A DNA stretch of 64,000 nt from Episyrphus balteatus (lineage: Eukaryota > Arthropoda > Insecta > Diptera > Syrphidae). How positions within the stretch are numbered: the first letter of the stretch is position 1; the number at the start of each line of letters is the position of its first letter. The notes below the pieces were generated by a model, which was not told the origin of the DNA, did no database searches, and saw only the letters and a program-made list of their open reading frames with translations. The stretch is from positions 3,224,001-3,288,000 of the forward strand of contig NC_079138.1 in NCBI RefSeq assembly GCF_945859705.1, read 5' to 3'. Of the stretch, positions 1 to 10,800 are shown piece after piece. Position numbers and translations under genes: made by a program.

Positions 1-740
1 AAAACTACAAAAACGAGACGAGCAACCAACATGAACTGGGTTTTGAGTGACTCGTAGAAAGATCTGGGGGGATTAAGCACCACTTGTTCCAAGAAAATGC
101 AAAAGGAGCCCTTTGACTCAATTTTGCATTTAAAATCACGTATGTTTGGACAGTGTGCCATTTTACCCGGGTAAATTTGATCAGTGAACTTTTTTAACTC
201 GCAAATGAAAAAAATGTGAGAGTAACATATTAAACTTTGAAAAGTATATAGCATTTAAGTTTTAATGCAGCTGTTTTTCGAGATATAGGACATTTTATTT
301 AGGGGGGCCATTTTAGGCCACCTTCCCCTATTTTAAAACCTAATTTAATGGTTTTATATAATATTTCAATTTATAACAGTGCTCCTTTATGCACTATTTA
401 AAAATCTTTTGTTTATTAATTTACTATCGAAATTTAATTTTTATCAAACTTATTGATAGTTGTAAATCACAATAAGGGTAATAGTTGAAGCGCTTTGAGG
501 ACAAAGGTGTTAAGTGACATTTTTTTGAAATTTTGTGTTTTTTTTTTTCTCACATATCAAGAGCTTACATTATCAATTTATATTCCGGTTTATTCAGAAC
601 TTTTTTTATGGGAGCAATAGAAATCAAAACACTGTTTTCTCAAATTTTTAAAAATGTCACCCAATACTTTCATCCTCCAAGCGCTTCAACTAACGTGTGT
701 TTGCTTACAATTTTGACGTAAGCCCATACGCGTTCAAAAT
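1..740. other. Gene-free AT-rich DNA at window start
   Basis: I see no coding exon here; the one open frame of 62 codons has no recognisable family. The stretch around 440-480 contains a motif (TAGTTGTAAATC followed by CAATAAGG) that recurs near 30380 and, more loosely, in the inverted-repeat element at about 63449-63620, so part of it is probably an old repeat copy. Confidence 0.5.
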
Positions 741-746
741 TTTAGA

Positions 747-809
747 GCCCAATTCCGCAAGAGTGAAAATTGCCTTGCGAACAAGGCACTCACTCTTGCG
801 GAATTGGGC
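747..809. repeat. Short perfect hairpin (20-bp arms)
   Basis: Positions 747-766 (GCCCAATTCCGCAAGAGTGA) are exactly reverse-complemented at 790-809. The 23-base interval itself holds a second stem, GCCTTG pairing with CAAGGC. The whole can fold into one long hairpin with a tiny loop. It may be a very short MITE or a stem-loop of another origin; no target duplication is visible. Confidence 0.75.
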
Positions 810-1226
810 CCCTGAAATCCCCCTAAAAATGTACCATATCATAAAATACGATTCCGAAGTTAGATGAATGCGTTGTTCGAAAGACATTTTTATTTTTAAA
901 CAAACTGGTATGAATACTTTATGAATAACTGTTACCATTAAAATCATTAACCTCTTCAAATTATTGTTATGTTTGTTATTTTTGTTTTCATTTTCAATTT
1001 ACCACAAATAGACCAACAAAAACAATCACTTAAACTGGTATAACTTGGTTGATTGAATTTATTGGCAACCAGAAACTGCAAAAAAAAAAAAAAAAAAAAA
1101 AACAAACTATGTACATGAAATTGTTTATCTAACAAGAGCTGTATACAAATACACAGTGGACCAAATAAGTCTTAATGTTGGCTTTTAGCAAGTATACTTA
1201 AAGTTTTCATAACTGATTTCGCATTG

Positions 1227-1453
1227 TTAAGGCATAACTACAATGGCCACTTTTTGCAAAAAGTGAAAATTTTCAAACGCATTTTGTGATAGTTTTTTAG
1301 ACGGACAAATTCAAAATAATGATCCAGAAAGCTTATTTTTTGATGTAAAAAAACAAATTTTGTAGTTTTTCCCTCACAAAAGAAAGAAAAAAAAATTTAT
1401 TTTTGTAAATTTCCCATTTTTTGCTAAAAGTGGCCATTGCAGTTATACCTTAA
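1227..1453. mobile_element. MITE with TTAAGG[C/T]ATAACT inverted ends
   Basis: The left end reads TTAAGGCATAACTACAATGG and the right end is its near-perfect inverse (CCATTGCAGTTATACCTTAA). Inside each end the inverted repeat continues through GCCACTTTTTGCAAAAAGTG. The interior is AT-rich and non-coding. Another member of the same family lies at 20974-21209, and diverged partial copies lie at about 1451-1667 and 20861-20930. The superfamily is not determined; TTAA at the borders could be the target site. Confidence 0.75.
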
Positions 1454-1667
1454 AGCCTTAACTAAATTGACCTAAAAAGTACAAAATAGAAAAGTGAAAA
1501 TGTTCAAATTGATTTTAAACGATTTCGTGAAATAGTAATATTACAAAAATGATGCAGAAAGCTTATTTTTTGGTCTTAAAAAACAAGTTTTTACAATTAA
1601 ATTGAGCTAGCGAGAAAAAAATATTTTCACTTTTGCACACTTGCAAAAAGTGGTCAATGTAGTTAAG
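1451..1667. repeat. Diverged tandem copy of the 1227-1453 MITE
   Basis: This follows directly on the previous element and shares its order of motifs: AAAGTGAAAATGTTCAAATTG, then AATGATGCAGAAAGCTTATT, then an inverted GCAAAAAGTGGTCAATGTAG right end. It is more decayed than its neighbour. Confidence 0.6.
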
Positions 1668-2302
1668 GGGGGAAATCCCTCTGGATTTTTTATTTTTGCA
1701 TTATTTTTTTTTTTTTGCGTAGGTAATAAATTCATTTATCAACCGAAGAACTATTTTCAGTGGTATTAGCCTTAAAAGAGCCTCAAAAGTCCCTAGATAG
1801 TCCCGAAACCTACGCGCTCCGAACCTACCACAGTACGAAAACGAAAACTTTAAATGCATTTTTCTCGTATCCCGTTTTTTTCCTCGCCGTGAAACGTCAC
1901 TCAAAAAGTAATGAAGCTATCGACTTGAAATAAAATGCAAATTACTCGTTAATTTATTGGCCATTGCATGAACCTAAAAGTTCAATATAATTTTTACAAT
2001 ACATATTTTTTCTAACAATTTTTTTGTCTCTAATTTTTGTTGTATACTTTTTTTTACTGAATTTAGGTTCATGCAATGCGTATAAATATATTTTATTGGA
2101 ATAAAATTTCTTTTTTGATTATAAATAATTTTCTGGACTTGGGTATTGCACGGCGCAAATTGTAGACGCCAACTTTAAAGAGCTGTAGGCCCGCCATTTT
2201 GTTTTTATTTTACTTAAAAAAAAAAATTGTATCAATACTTCATAATGTCAATAATATCATATACTTTTCCAAATTTCAATAAATGCTTTCGGTTTTCCAA
2301 AA
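1664..2302 (-). repeat. Dispersed repeat, inverted relative to copy at 60790-61350
   Basis: The reverse complement of about 1790-2302 aligns along its length with 60837-61347. Shared blocks include GGTTCATGCAATGCGTATAA, the AATATATTTTATTGGAATAA neighbourhood, GCACGGCGCAAA, and AACGAAAACTTTAAATGC. Both copies have the same left border (AAGGGGGGAAATCCCTCTGG) although they lie in opposite orientation, so that motif is probably a terminal inverted repeat of the full element. An internal hairpin pairs TTAGGTTCATGCAA with TTGCATGAACCTAA. Confidence 0.7.
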
Positions 2303-2307
2303 AAGCC

Positions 2308-2454
2308 TGGTGCGCAGCTCGCGCTAAATTTTAGTTCCCATACAAATTATCGAAAATTTTTAGCCGAGCTAAAATGGGATCCCATACAAATTATAGATAA
2401 CTTGTATGAGAATTTTATCTCGGCTAAAATTTAGCGCGAGCAGCGTACCAGGCT
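2308..2454. mobile_element. Small palindromic element (MITE-like)
   Basis: The left arm AAGCCTGGTGCGCAGCTCGC continues GCTAAATTTTAG, and the right arm is its near-complete inverse ending GTACCAGGCTT. The middle repeats the phrase TCCCATACAAATTAT. It sits at the edge of the 1664-2302 repeat. No target-site duplication is clear. Confidence 0.65.
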
Positions 2455-3051
2455 TAAGGCTTTAATTTGAATTGATTGACGAATTCGTGTTAGAGCGTTT
2501 TTTCTCGCTACTAGCCTAAGACCTAACTCTAATAGACAGAAGCAAACGGATGCTAGTGTCAAAAATAAACAAGCGTTTCTTTCTGTTCTTTCAAAAGAGT
2601 CTAACATGCAATCAGCTTTCACAACTACGTCCGTAAAGTTCGGTTGGGATCGCACTTGACGTCCGAAAATAAAACCGAACGAAACTAGCAATCCGCCATT
2701 AGGCCAACCAAAAAAAAACAAAATCTTTGCAGAGTCTCAATCTCAACCCCTAATTTTCTCTATCCTAAACTCTACTCCGATTGCTTTGGTGTGAGCTAAG
2801 TTTTTACTAATCACTTATAAATTATCTATACAATTCTACCTGTTGCCAAATAAAAAAAACAAAATCGAAAATTCAATTAAAAAACTATTACACCTGCCCC
2901 ACTATATGCACTCTGCAGCGATACATTTAATTTCTCAAGCAGGTCTCTTGGAGCCAATAAGATTGGCCATTCCATCCACATTATTCGTTTGTTAGTTCTC
3001 ATACCATTTGGTATGATTAGGTACTTTGAATTTAACATTTTTAATTAGTGA

Positions 3052-3057
3052 TCAGTT
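3052..3057 (+). promoter_or_regulatory. Possible initiator (Inr) of the yellow-family gene
   Basis: TCAGTT fits the arthropod initiator consensus TCAKTY and lies 55 bp before the ATG, leaving a short 5' leader. No TATA box is visible 25-35 bp upstream. The assignment rests on motif and spacing only. Confidence 0.3.
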
Positions 3058-3111
3058 GAGCAGGAAGTCTGTCTGGGACAGCATAGTAGTGATTTAAAAT
3101 CTTACACCAAG

Positions 3112-4580
3112 ATGTCACCATTAAATTATCTTAAATTTACGATTTTGGGCTTATTTCATATAGTTGCAATTAATGGAACACTCTTTTCAAGCATTAACAA
3201 TAACTATTTACCACCAATTGGTCTAAATATTAGAGGAGGAGGAGGAGGAGATTTTATCCCGCCTTTGTCGAATTCAAATTCGAATCCTTTTCAAGTAGTT
3301 AACGAATGGAAATATTTGGACTTTGAATATCCAACTTTTGCACGAAGGAGATCAGCCATCGCTAAAAAGTACATCATTTTGAATACAAAAAAACATAATT
3401 CCTATAATAATTTCACTTTATTTATCTCTATAGCGAATTTATTCCCGAAAATAATTTGCCTTTGGGTATCGATGTCTATGGCGATCGAATATTTGTGACT
3501 ACTCCCCGTTGGAAGGATGGAGTTCCTGCTAGTTTAAGTGTACTGCCATTCCCATCCAAGGAACTTAGTCCAGCACTTCAGCCATATCCCAATTGGGAGG
3601 AGCACGGAGATCCTTATAATCCAGACTGTCGAAAACTCATGTCCGTTTATCGAGTTTCGATTGATGAGTGCTCACGAATGTGGCTAATCGATGCCGGTGT
3701 GGTAAATGCCACTGTTAGCTTGAATCAAATTTGTCCACCGAAAATCTTGGCCTACGATTTGAATACGAACAAAAGAATCCTCTCGTATGAATTGCCCGCC
3801 GATCAAGTCAAACAGGAATCATTGCATTCGAATATACTGGTCGATGTGCGCAATGGCAAGTGCGAAGATGCCCATGTTTATGTGACGGATGTGTGGCGTT
3901 TTGGCATTGTCGTTTATAGCTTGGCAAAGAATCGCAGTTGGCGAACAACCAATTATAATTTCAATCCGAATCCCATTGCATCGGATTTCAATGTGTATGG
4001 ATTGAATTTTCAATGGTTGGATGGTGTTTTCGGTTTGAGCTTATCGCCATTGAATGAATTGAATGATCGAATTTTATTCTTTCATCCGATGGCTAGTTAT
4101 AAGGAATTCACTGTATCGACGGCTATTTTGAGGGATGAAAACAATTGGCCAAATAAAGCTCAGGATGTGGCCAAAATGTTTTCGTCAATTGGTAGTCGTG
4201 GGCGTGATGGGCAGTCATCGACATCAGGAATCGATCGTAATCAAGTAATGTTTTATACACAAGTTCATCGGGATGCAATTGGATGTTGGGACACACGCAA
4301 GCCCTATAGACAATCGAATCTTGGACAGATTGCTGCAAATAGTTCGTTAATTCAATTTCCGAATGATTTGAAAGTCGACCGACAAGTTAGGCAGGGTGTG
4401 TGGGTGATGAGTAATCGATTGCCAATCTATTTGTATTCGAAACTCGATTACAGTGATGTAAATTTTAGAATTTTGAGGGCAAATGTGGAGGATGCTGTTG
4501 CTGGGACGATTTGTGATGCCAATTTAGGTTCACCGATAAATGTCGGTGGTTCAAAAGGAGATGATGATGAGTGTTATTAA
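3112..4580 (+). CDS. Yellow/MRJP-family secreted protein (two exons)
   Basis: This is a member of the yellow / major royal jelly protein family, secreted proteins of insects linked to cuticle pigmentation and behaviour. Exons are 3112-3368 and 3434-4580. The 65-bp intron (GTACAT...CTATAG) joins AIAK to NEFIPENNLPLGID, the usual family sequence, giving 467 residues. Residues 1-22 form a signal peptide (hydrophobic FTILGLFHIVAI). A low-complexity linker with GGGGG (42-46) precedes the MRJP fold, which starts near VVNEWKYLDFEYP (62). Family landmarks are TTPRWKDGVPASL, NWEEHGD, DECSRMWLIDAG, CPPKILAYDL, VYVTDVWRFGIVVYSL, GVFGLSLSP and VWVMSNRLP. The start ATG is preceded by ACCAAG. Which paralogue it is cannot be settled here; a yellow-d/d2 type would fit its closeness to TBPH on the Drosophila 2R arm (recalled, not checked). 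The acidic end GDDDECY is unusual. Confidence 0.93.
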
Positions 4581-4585
4581 ATAAA
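4580..4585 (+). terminator. Polyadenylation signal overlapping the yellow stop
   Basis: AATAAA shares its first A with the TAA stop codon and is followed by a T-rich tract. If it is used, the 3' UTR is only a few tens of bases. Confidence 0.5.
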
Positions 4586-6110
4586 GATATTTTTTTTTTT
4601 TCTATATTTTGTTTAATCTTAAAATTTTGGTTTTGTTTTATTGAAATAGTCGTCTTTCTGTGATGGGATTTTTTTTTTTTATATTTTTGGGGGAAAATGT
4701 GAAAGATGCATTAGTTTGATGGAATGATTTGTGGGGTAACAATTTGGTTTCATCGATGAATGTTGATTTCCTTAGGGTTTTGTTGGCTGAATCGAGTGGT
4801 TGACAGAGCAGCGCCTCTTCTATAAAAAAAGGTTCATTTTAAGACCATGAACTTTAAAATCTTTTGAAGTAGTACTCTGAGCTACGTGGGAGTTTTTAGG
4901 GCACAGTAACTAAGTAACTACATCATCTCCTAAAATAAATATGTTTTTTGCTAACTTGTGTAGGGTTTCTTTTCTTCCACATAACTTTACTCAAGATTTA
5001 CAATAAAATTTGAAATCTGTAAACAATATATTTTAAAAGCAACTCTTATGAAAGATCTATATGGCCTTCAAGTAACGATATAATCTGACTATAACTTCTC
5101 AAAATAAATGTATTAACAGACGCATACTCTATTTGTTGTGACATAACACACGTTAACATGACTTTTTAATTCTGGTGACTGGTTTAGAATAAATATATTA
5201 CGACTTATTTTTTGCAGCTCTAATTAAAAATTTATTCCCATTCAACCCCCCACAAAGACGTACTTAGCTTAAGTTTGTTTTTACATAATTTTAATCACAT
5301 CTAGCTATATGATATATTTTTTTTTTGCTTCATTTTTTGAATTTTAATCGACCGCTAACAAGTTGTCTTGATCAAGAGGAACAAACGAAGAAAAACGAAA
5401 AGTGGTCAAATTAATGAGGCTAGCATAAAAAAAAATGGAAAATAACAAGACAAATTGATAAGTAGGTAATAACTTTATATCCAAGCAACTGTTGGGATAC
5501 TAGTTTGTATTAAGAAATATTGATATGATTGGTGGTGAAAATATAAAACAAGTATATGATGCATGTTTTAAGTAGGCGTTTATAAGAAATGACAAGTAAA
5601 TGCATTCAATTAGAAATATTCTGTAAAAAAAATATTAAGCATTAGCACCCACAGAGAAAAACAAGACTGGTTATTTGCCCTCTTTTAATTCTGAGCCAAA
5701 TCACTCTACGAATGTATTTAATATTTTTTTTTTTATTTTTTTTTTTTACACACAGAAAAAATGCAAAAAGTCTTACTTTTATAGCCCGTTTTCACTAGAG
5801 CCAAAATGAGATAATTTCTCAAATTATCTCGTTTGGAATTTCAAATCTTATAGGAAATTTTTAGAATTTGGAATTCGAACTGACCTGATTTGAAATTATC
5901 AAAACAAAAAAAGGCTAATAATAGAGATCTTTATACCCGGACAAAAAAAAGAGCCAACCTGGAGGAAAACCCTCTTCATAAAGAAGACTTTAACGACAAT
6001 TCCTACCTACTCTACAAGGCAGTGTTCCTAGGGAACAATTACCTAACCAATCTCTGTGTAACTGACTTGATACAAAGAAGGTGGCGGTATTAGTTTTTAT
6101 TAACTCTAAT
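4586..6110. other. Gene-free AT-rich spacer after yellow
   Basis: No coding exon is recognised. A frame of 67 codons at 5890-6093 matches no family I know. A hairpin at 5808-5830 (GAGATAATTT, CTC, AAATTATCTC) and long T tracts near 5720-5750 are the only structures seen. Confidence 0.5.
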
Positions 6111-6119
6111 GCACCTGTT

Positions 6120-6640
6120 TTTAATTTCTCTTATTCTTCCTATTACTTTTCTCGGCACTGTTTTGATCTCGATGTTGAGGGGATCATAACTACTATCCCA
6201 CGTTTCTGCTTCACATTAGTGATCCGCTTGTGGGGTTCGCCGGGTTGTTTTTAGAAATCGGCGACAACCCTCCCAGTTTTGAATTGTTCCAATTCTGAGG
6301 CCAACTGAATGCTAGTGTTTTTGCATTTGCTTGTACCAGGAGTTTTTAGGCCTACTTTTCTTTTTATTTCGTGTTGGAACATAATATGATATTGCCTTTT
6401 TGACGGGGTTCTCATGATCTCTCCTTTGAACATGGCAATACCAACTGGGAGATGGTATTTTTAACATGAAGGCTTCCTCGGATCTTCGTACTTCTAATTC
6501 TATCAAGCTTTTTTACTCCTGCTGTCATACGAATGCATCTTCATCTCAGTTGCCGTTAACTTACTCACATACTTTTTGTACATTGTCCAATGTCGATGGA
6601 ATGCTTTTTCAAAATCAACCAATACGACATGCAAATCATC
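6120..6640 (-). pseudogene. Decayed non-LTR retrotransposon (reverse transcriptase 3' end)
   Basis: On the minus strand, near 6632-6588, a frame reads LHVVLVDFEKAFH, the motif-A region of non-LTR reverse transcriptases. Further along (about 6470-6240) the frame reads PSPSWYCHVQRRDHENPVKK and then SRPKNSWYKQMQKH, matching the typical end of such ORFs (…RWYGHVQRR…NPVKKA…GRPKKSWYKQM…). Frame changes and a stop show that it is dead. The motif-A block is joined to the C-terminal block by a deletion. A similar 3' tail sequence recurs at about 38885-38990. Confidence 0.7.
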
Positions 6641-6659
6641 CAAATAATAAAAATGTTTG

Positions 6660-7785
6660 TAATATGAATCATTATTTTATTTAATTTATATTTTGCATAT
6701 ATAAGATCTTAAACATCCGCATCTGTAGATGTTAACTTTCAAAAATCCGCATCCGCATTTAGTAATAACGTAAACGTCTTATAAATCGATGAACCCCGGC
6801 TCCATTCACGAAAAAACGATTTTCTCCCGTTGCGCCTGAGGCTGTTAGGAGTGAGGTATAGATTGCAATTCAAAATTAAGAATAAATTATTAAAGTTCAA
6901 ATTTTTCGAAAAATGAAAAAAGAAACATTTTTTGCACCACCCCAAGTAACATTTTTTCTTCCCAATTTTTTTTTTACAATATTAACATTTGAACAATAAA
7001 AACATCGAATCAAGAGCAAAATAAATGTCTTCGTGAGTTCTGCAGTCATCAAATCTTTGTTGCGCAATCTGCCCGACGCTTTTTGACGACATAATGACGT
7101 TTTTGAACAGCAAATTCAGCAGTTAGACAAAGTTGGGACAATCGCAGATCTGACTTTATAAACACGTCTAACGCAGGCCTAAGTTAGGCAGACGTTTGTG
7201 AAAACACCCATAGTTAAGCAATAAGACCTATAAAAAAAACTCCGTTTTTTATACTTAATTTTATATTTCAGAACATGGTTAAGTTTCAGTTACATTATCA
7301 ACCACATAATCATACTATTTATCTGTTTGATCAGATTCACTATAATTCATTTTGTTTCATATCCAAATTTTCTTGTCCAAATTCATCTTAATTACACACA
7401 AATATTCTAATAAGTCAAGATGCAAACTATATAAATCCTCTATGGTCGGTTATTTTTTTTTTTTCTTGTTTCCATACTATTGTGAAAACTATAAGAAGAA
7501 AATATATACTCAGATAATAATAGTTTTTTTTTTTCATAACATTTCTTTCATTTTTTTTTTCTTTTTTTTTTCTATTATTAAGAAATATGTAACGAAAAAT
7601 TAAATAAATATAAAAAAAGGACACTTTTATGAAAAGAACAATAATCATTCATAAAAACGAAAATAAAATATATCAAGCTGACAATGATTTAATATTTAGT
7701 CATGTTTTTTTTCAATTTTTTTGTTTAAGCTTAAAAACTACTTAGAAGTGTGTTAAAAAATGTTAAACGAAATAATGCGGTTTAT
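6660..7785. other. Gene-free spacer beyond the TBPH 3' end
   Basis: AT-rich DNA with no supported exon. Near 7160-7205 there is an imperfect inverted repeat (ACACGTCTAACGCAGGCCT facing AGTTAGGCAGACGTTTGTG). Frames at 7352-7648 on both strands are made of poly-T/poly-A tracts and are not credible genes. Confidence 0.5.
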
Positions 7786-7790
7786 TTTTA

Positions 7791-7796
7791 AACTTA
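7791..7796 (-). terminator. Candidate TBPH polyadenylation signal
   Basis: TTTATT on the plus strand is AATAAA on the TBPH strand, about 60 bp beyond the TBPH stop codon. This is a plausible proximal poly(A) signal; longer 3' UTRs are equally possible. Confidence 0.4.
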
Positions 7797-7856
7797 ATTT
7801 AAAATTAAAAAAAAAAAAAAAAATTATAACTGAAACACTTTGTTGATGATAACAAA

Positions 7857-10800
7857 TTATATCATGTTGGGTTTCTGGTCACCCGGGTTCTCATTGGATG
7901 CATTATTTTTTCGAGGCCAACTCTGATGATTATTCTAAAAATAGAAAGAAAAAAATTACATGGATACAAATTTAAAACAAAAACAATAAAAATCCATTGC
8001 ACAAAATAAATCATAGAAGCAAACTATGCCTTCAATAAAATTTAAGTTATAATAAGGTTTTTTTATAGTAAAGTTTAAGCTTTTAGTTAATGAAATCTAT
8101 AAATTATAGAATTTATGGTCAAGAATATTCTATAAATGAAACCAAACTATCAGCCAGGTCCAACCATTTTGCCTTCACCGCTCAGGCCATTGAGTCCTCA
8201 CCCAAATTTCGCTGTTCAAAGTGCTCGTTTTAAATGTAAAATTATCACACAACGCTTAGTAGGAGTAGCTTTTTCATCTTTAGGATTTTCTTATTAACTT
8301 GCACTATTGTCTTAAAGTCTTGAAAAAATCAATAGACCGGTCGCTAGAGATAGTTGAGTATGCAAAATATGAGGACCGAGTTTCATCAATAGATTTGAGT
8401 TCAGAAGAAGTCAAAGATTAATAATGTGGATCTTGCCGGTCAATTTTGTGGTCCATTTTTGTTTACGCCCCTACTCTTATTTGTATAGGAAATAGGCTAT
8501 TGATTATGTCATAAAAATCATAGCAATAAGGAACAAAGACGTTCATGGGTTTTAATTGCAGGAATCGTTCAATGGGTTATAAAAGAAGATAAAACCGTGA
8601 AGTGCCATTAAATGAGGGGTGAAAATTGAAGATATGGGCCAAAAGCCCCCTTTTTTGTTTTTTTTTTCAATATATATAATAAACAAAGCAAAATTTTGAA
8701 AAATTGCACTCAAAACTTTTTGTAGAGAGTGAATTTTCCTTTCGGAATAATGTTTTTAAAAATTGAAAAAAATTTTTTTTCATACCAAAACAGTCGAAAC
8801 AAATATAACAAAAAAAAATCAAAATATTCTAATTTTTGAGTTGTTTTGCTTTTTTGGCTGTATCTTTTTTTTTTTGGCTTTGATACACATATTTCGACTT
8901 TCTGCCTATATCGACTTTTGATCTGGAGTTTCAGGAGAACAACATACTAAAATTTCAGGCAATTTCACCGAGGGCCACTTCCCATAGAAAATGTGCGGGA
9001 TCCATTCTTGACAACTTTCATTTTTTTTTTTTCATACAACAGAACAAGACCAATTTAAAACAAAAAATAATAATTTTCTTGGAGTATTAAAAAATACAAT
9101 TTTAATAAAAAAAAAAATTTGACTAATTTCATAAATTCACTAAAAGTTGTTTCTTCGTCTTACCTGCTGCGTATCATTAGTCACGGCAGCAGTTGTTGAG
9201 CCTTGTCCACCACTACTATTTCCGCCTCCACCTCCGCCTTGGGTCATCCATGATAAAAAGCCACCCCCCTGATTGCCAGATCCACTTTGGCTATTTTGTC
9301 CACCTCCACCTCCGAACCCCTGCGTAAGAAAATATTTTGTTGTCATATTAAAAACATCTAAAAACAAATCAAATTTACTTGATCTTGAGATTGATTTTGT
9401 AAGTTTCCAATTAAGCCCCATTGGTTGAGAGCAGCAGCTACTATAGCTGGATTCATTGAAATTTGATTCAAATTCAAACCAACTCCAAGCGGATTATTAA
9501 GATTCTGGCCTTGATTTGATGGATTTTGTCCTTGCGGATTAATGCCCAAAGCTTGCAAATTAGGCATATCTAGATTGCCACGATTTTGATTATTCCAACC
9601 GCCATTGTGCTGTTGTGGTGGCATAGCTTGGCCTTGCATATAAACATTTCCACCACCACCATTACCACCACCACCTCCGCCACCACGATTCTGTGGATTG
9701 TATGGTTGCATTGAATTATCTAATCTACTCGATCCAGAATTTGATGTTCCAATTAAGCCACCTCCTCCATTACCGCCACCAATTCCACCAAGTGAATTAT
9801 TACCCAGACCACCCATTCCCATGCCGGAGCCTCCAAGACCATTGCCCATCATACCGCCATTTGATCCCCCTCCGAGACAATGTCCCCCACCAATACCCAA
9901 TCCACTGCCAACAACTCCGTTCATATTATTTCCATAACCATTATTATGATTGCCACGTTGTCCGTGCTGTGATAGACCATGCATATTGCCTCCTCCATGG
10001 TTACCATTTCCACCACCATATCTATTATAGTTGTTGAAATTGCCACCGTTATTGTTGCCGCCATTATTTCGAATTTGTTCAGTTTTTGGTGCTGCATTCG
10101 AAACATGCACAGAAATACCTATTCCACATAAAAAAAACAAAGTTTTACTTTTTTTTCTTCTATAGAGGGCAGGGTTATAAAAAATCATTTTTTTAATGCA
10201 TCTGTTTTCGATTTTAAAATAAATATTTATTTTTTTATTTGCAAAAAATATTTTTCAGTTGCAATAAAATTTTTATTTTCAGCTGCAATTTTTTTTAATT
10301 TGTTCAAATGCATTTTTTTATTTAAATTAATATTTTTACAACTCTGATAGAGGGTAATTATTTTATATTTTATTTACCTTTAACAATATGATCTTCACCA
10401 CACAATGATTGAGCTACATCTGGGTCCAAAAATGTAACAAAGCTAAATGCTCTAAATGGTTTTGGTATAAATACATCGGTTACTTCGCCGAATTTTGAAA
10501 AATATTCACGAAGATCCTCTGCGGTCATATCCTCAGTGCAACGTCCAACAAATACCTTACAAGGTACTTGATGCACCATTCCTTGCTGTTTATAAAGTTA
10601 AAATTTTATTCTTTAAATAAATAAATTCAGTGCAGACGCACATAGGTCGATTTGACAGATTTAGGCGGCCAAAATTATTTTAGGATTTATTTTGTCTTTA
10701 AACCATGTATACTTTAATGGAAAATAGTCTTCGTCTTAAAATTAGTATGTACAGTAGAACCCGTTCAACAGAAAAAAAAACCAAATACATACATATATTA

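Noticed and set aside
3819..4338. Minus-strand frames within the yellow-family exon
   Set aside because: Antisense shadows of a well-supported coding exon.
7352..7648. Frames of 73-83 codons on both strands
   Set aside because: Composed of poly-Phe/poly-Lys from homopolymer tracts, no family resemblance.
9693..10106. Plus-strand frames rich in Pro/His opposite TBPH
   Set aside because: Shadows of the glycine-rich TBPH exon on the other strand.
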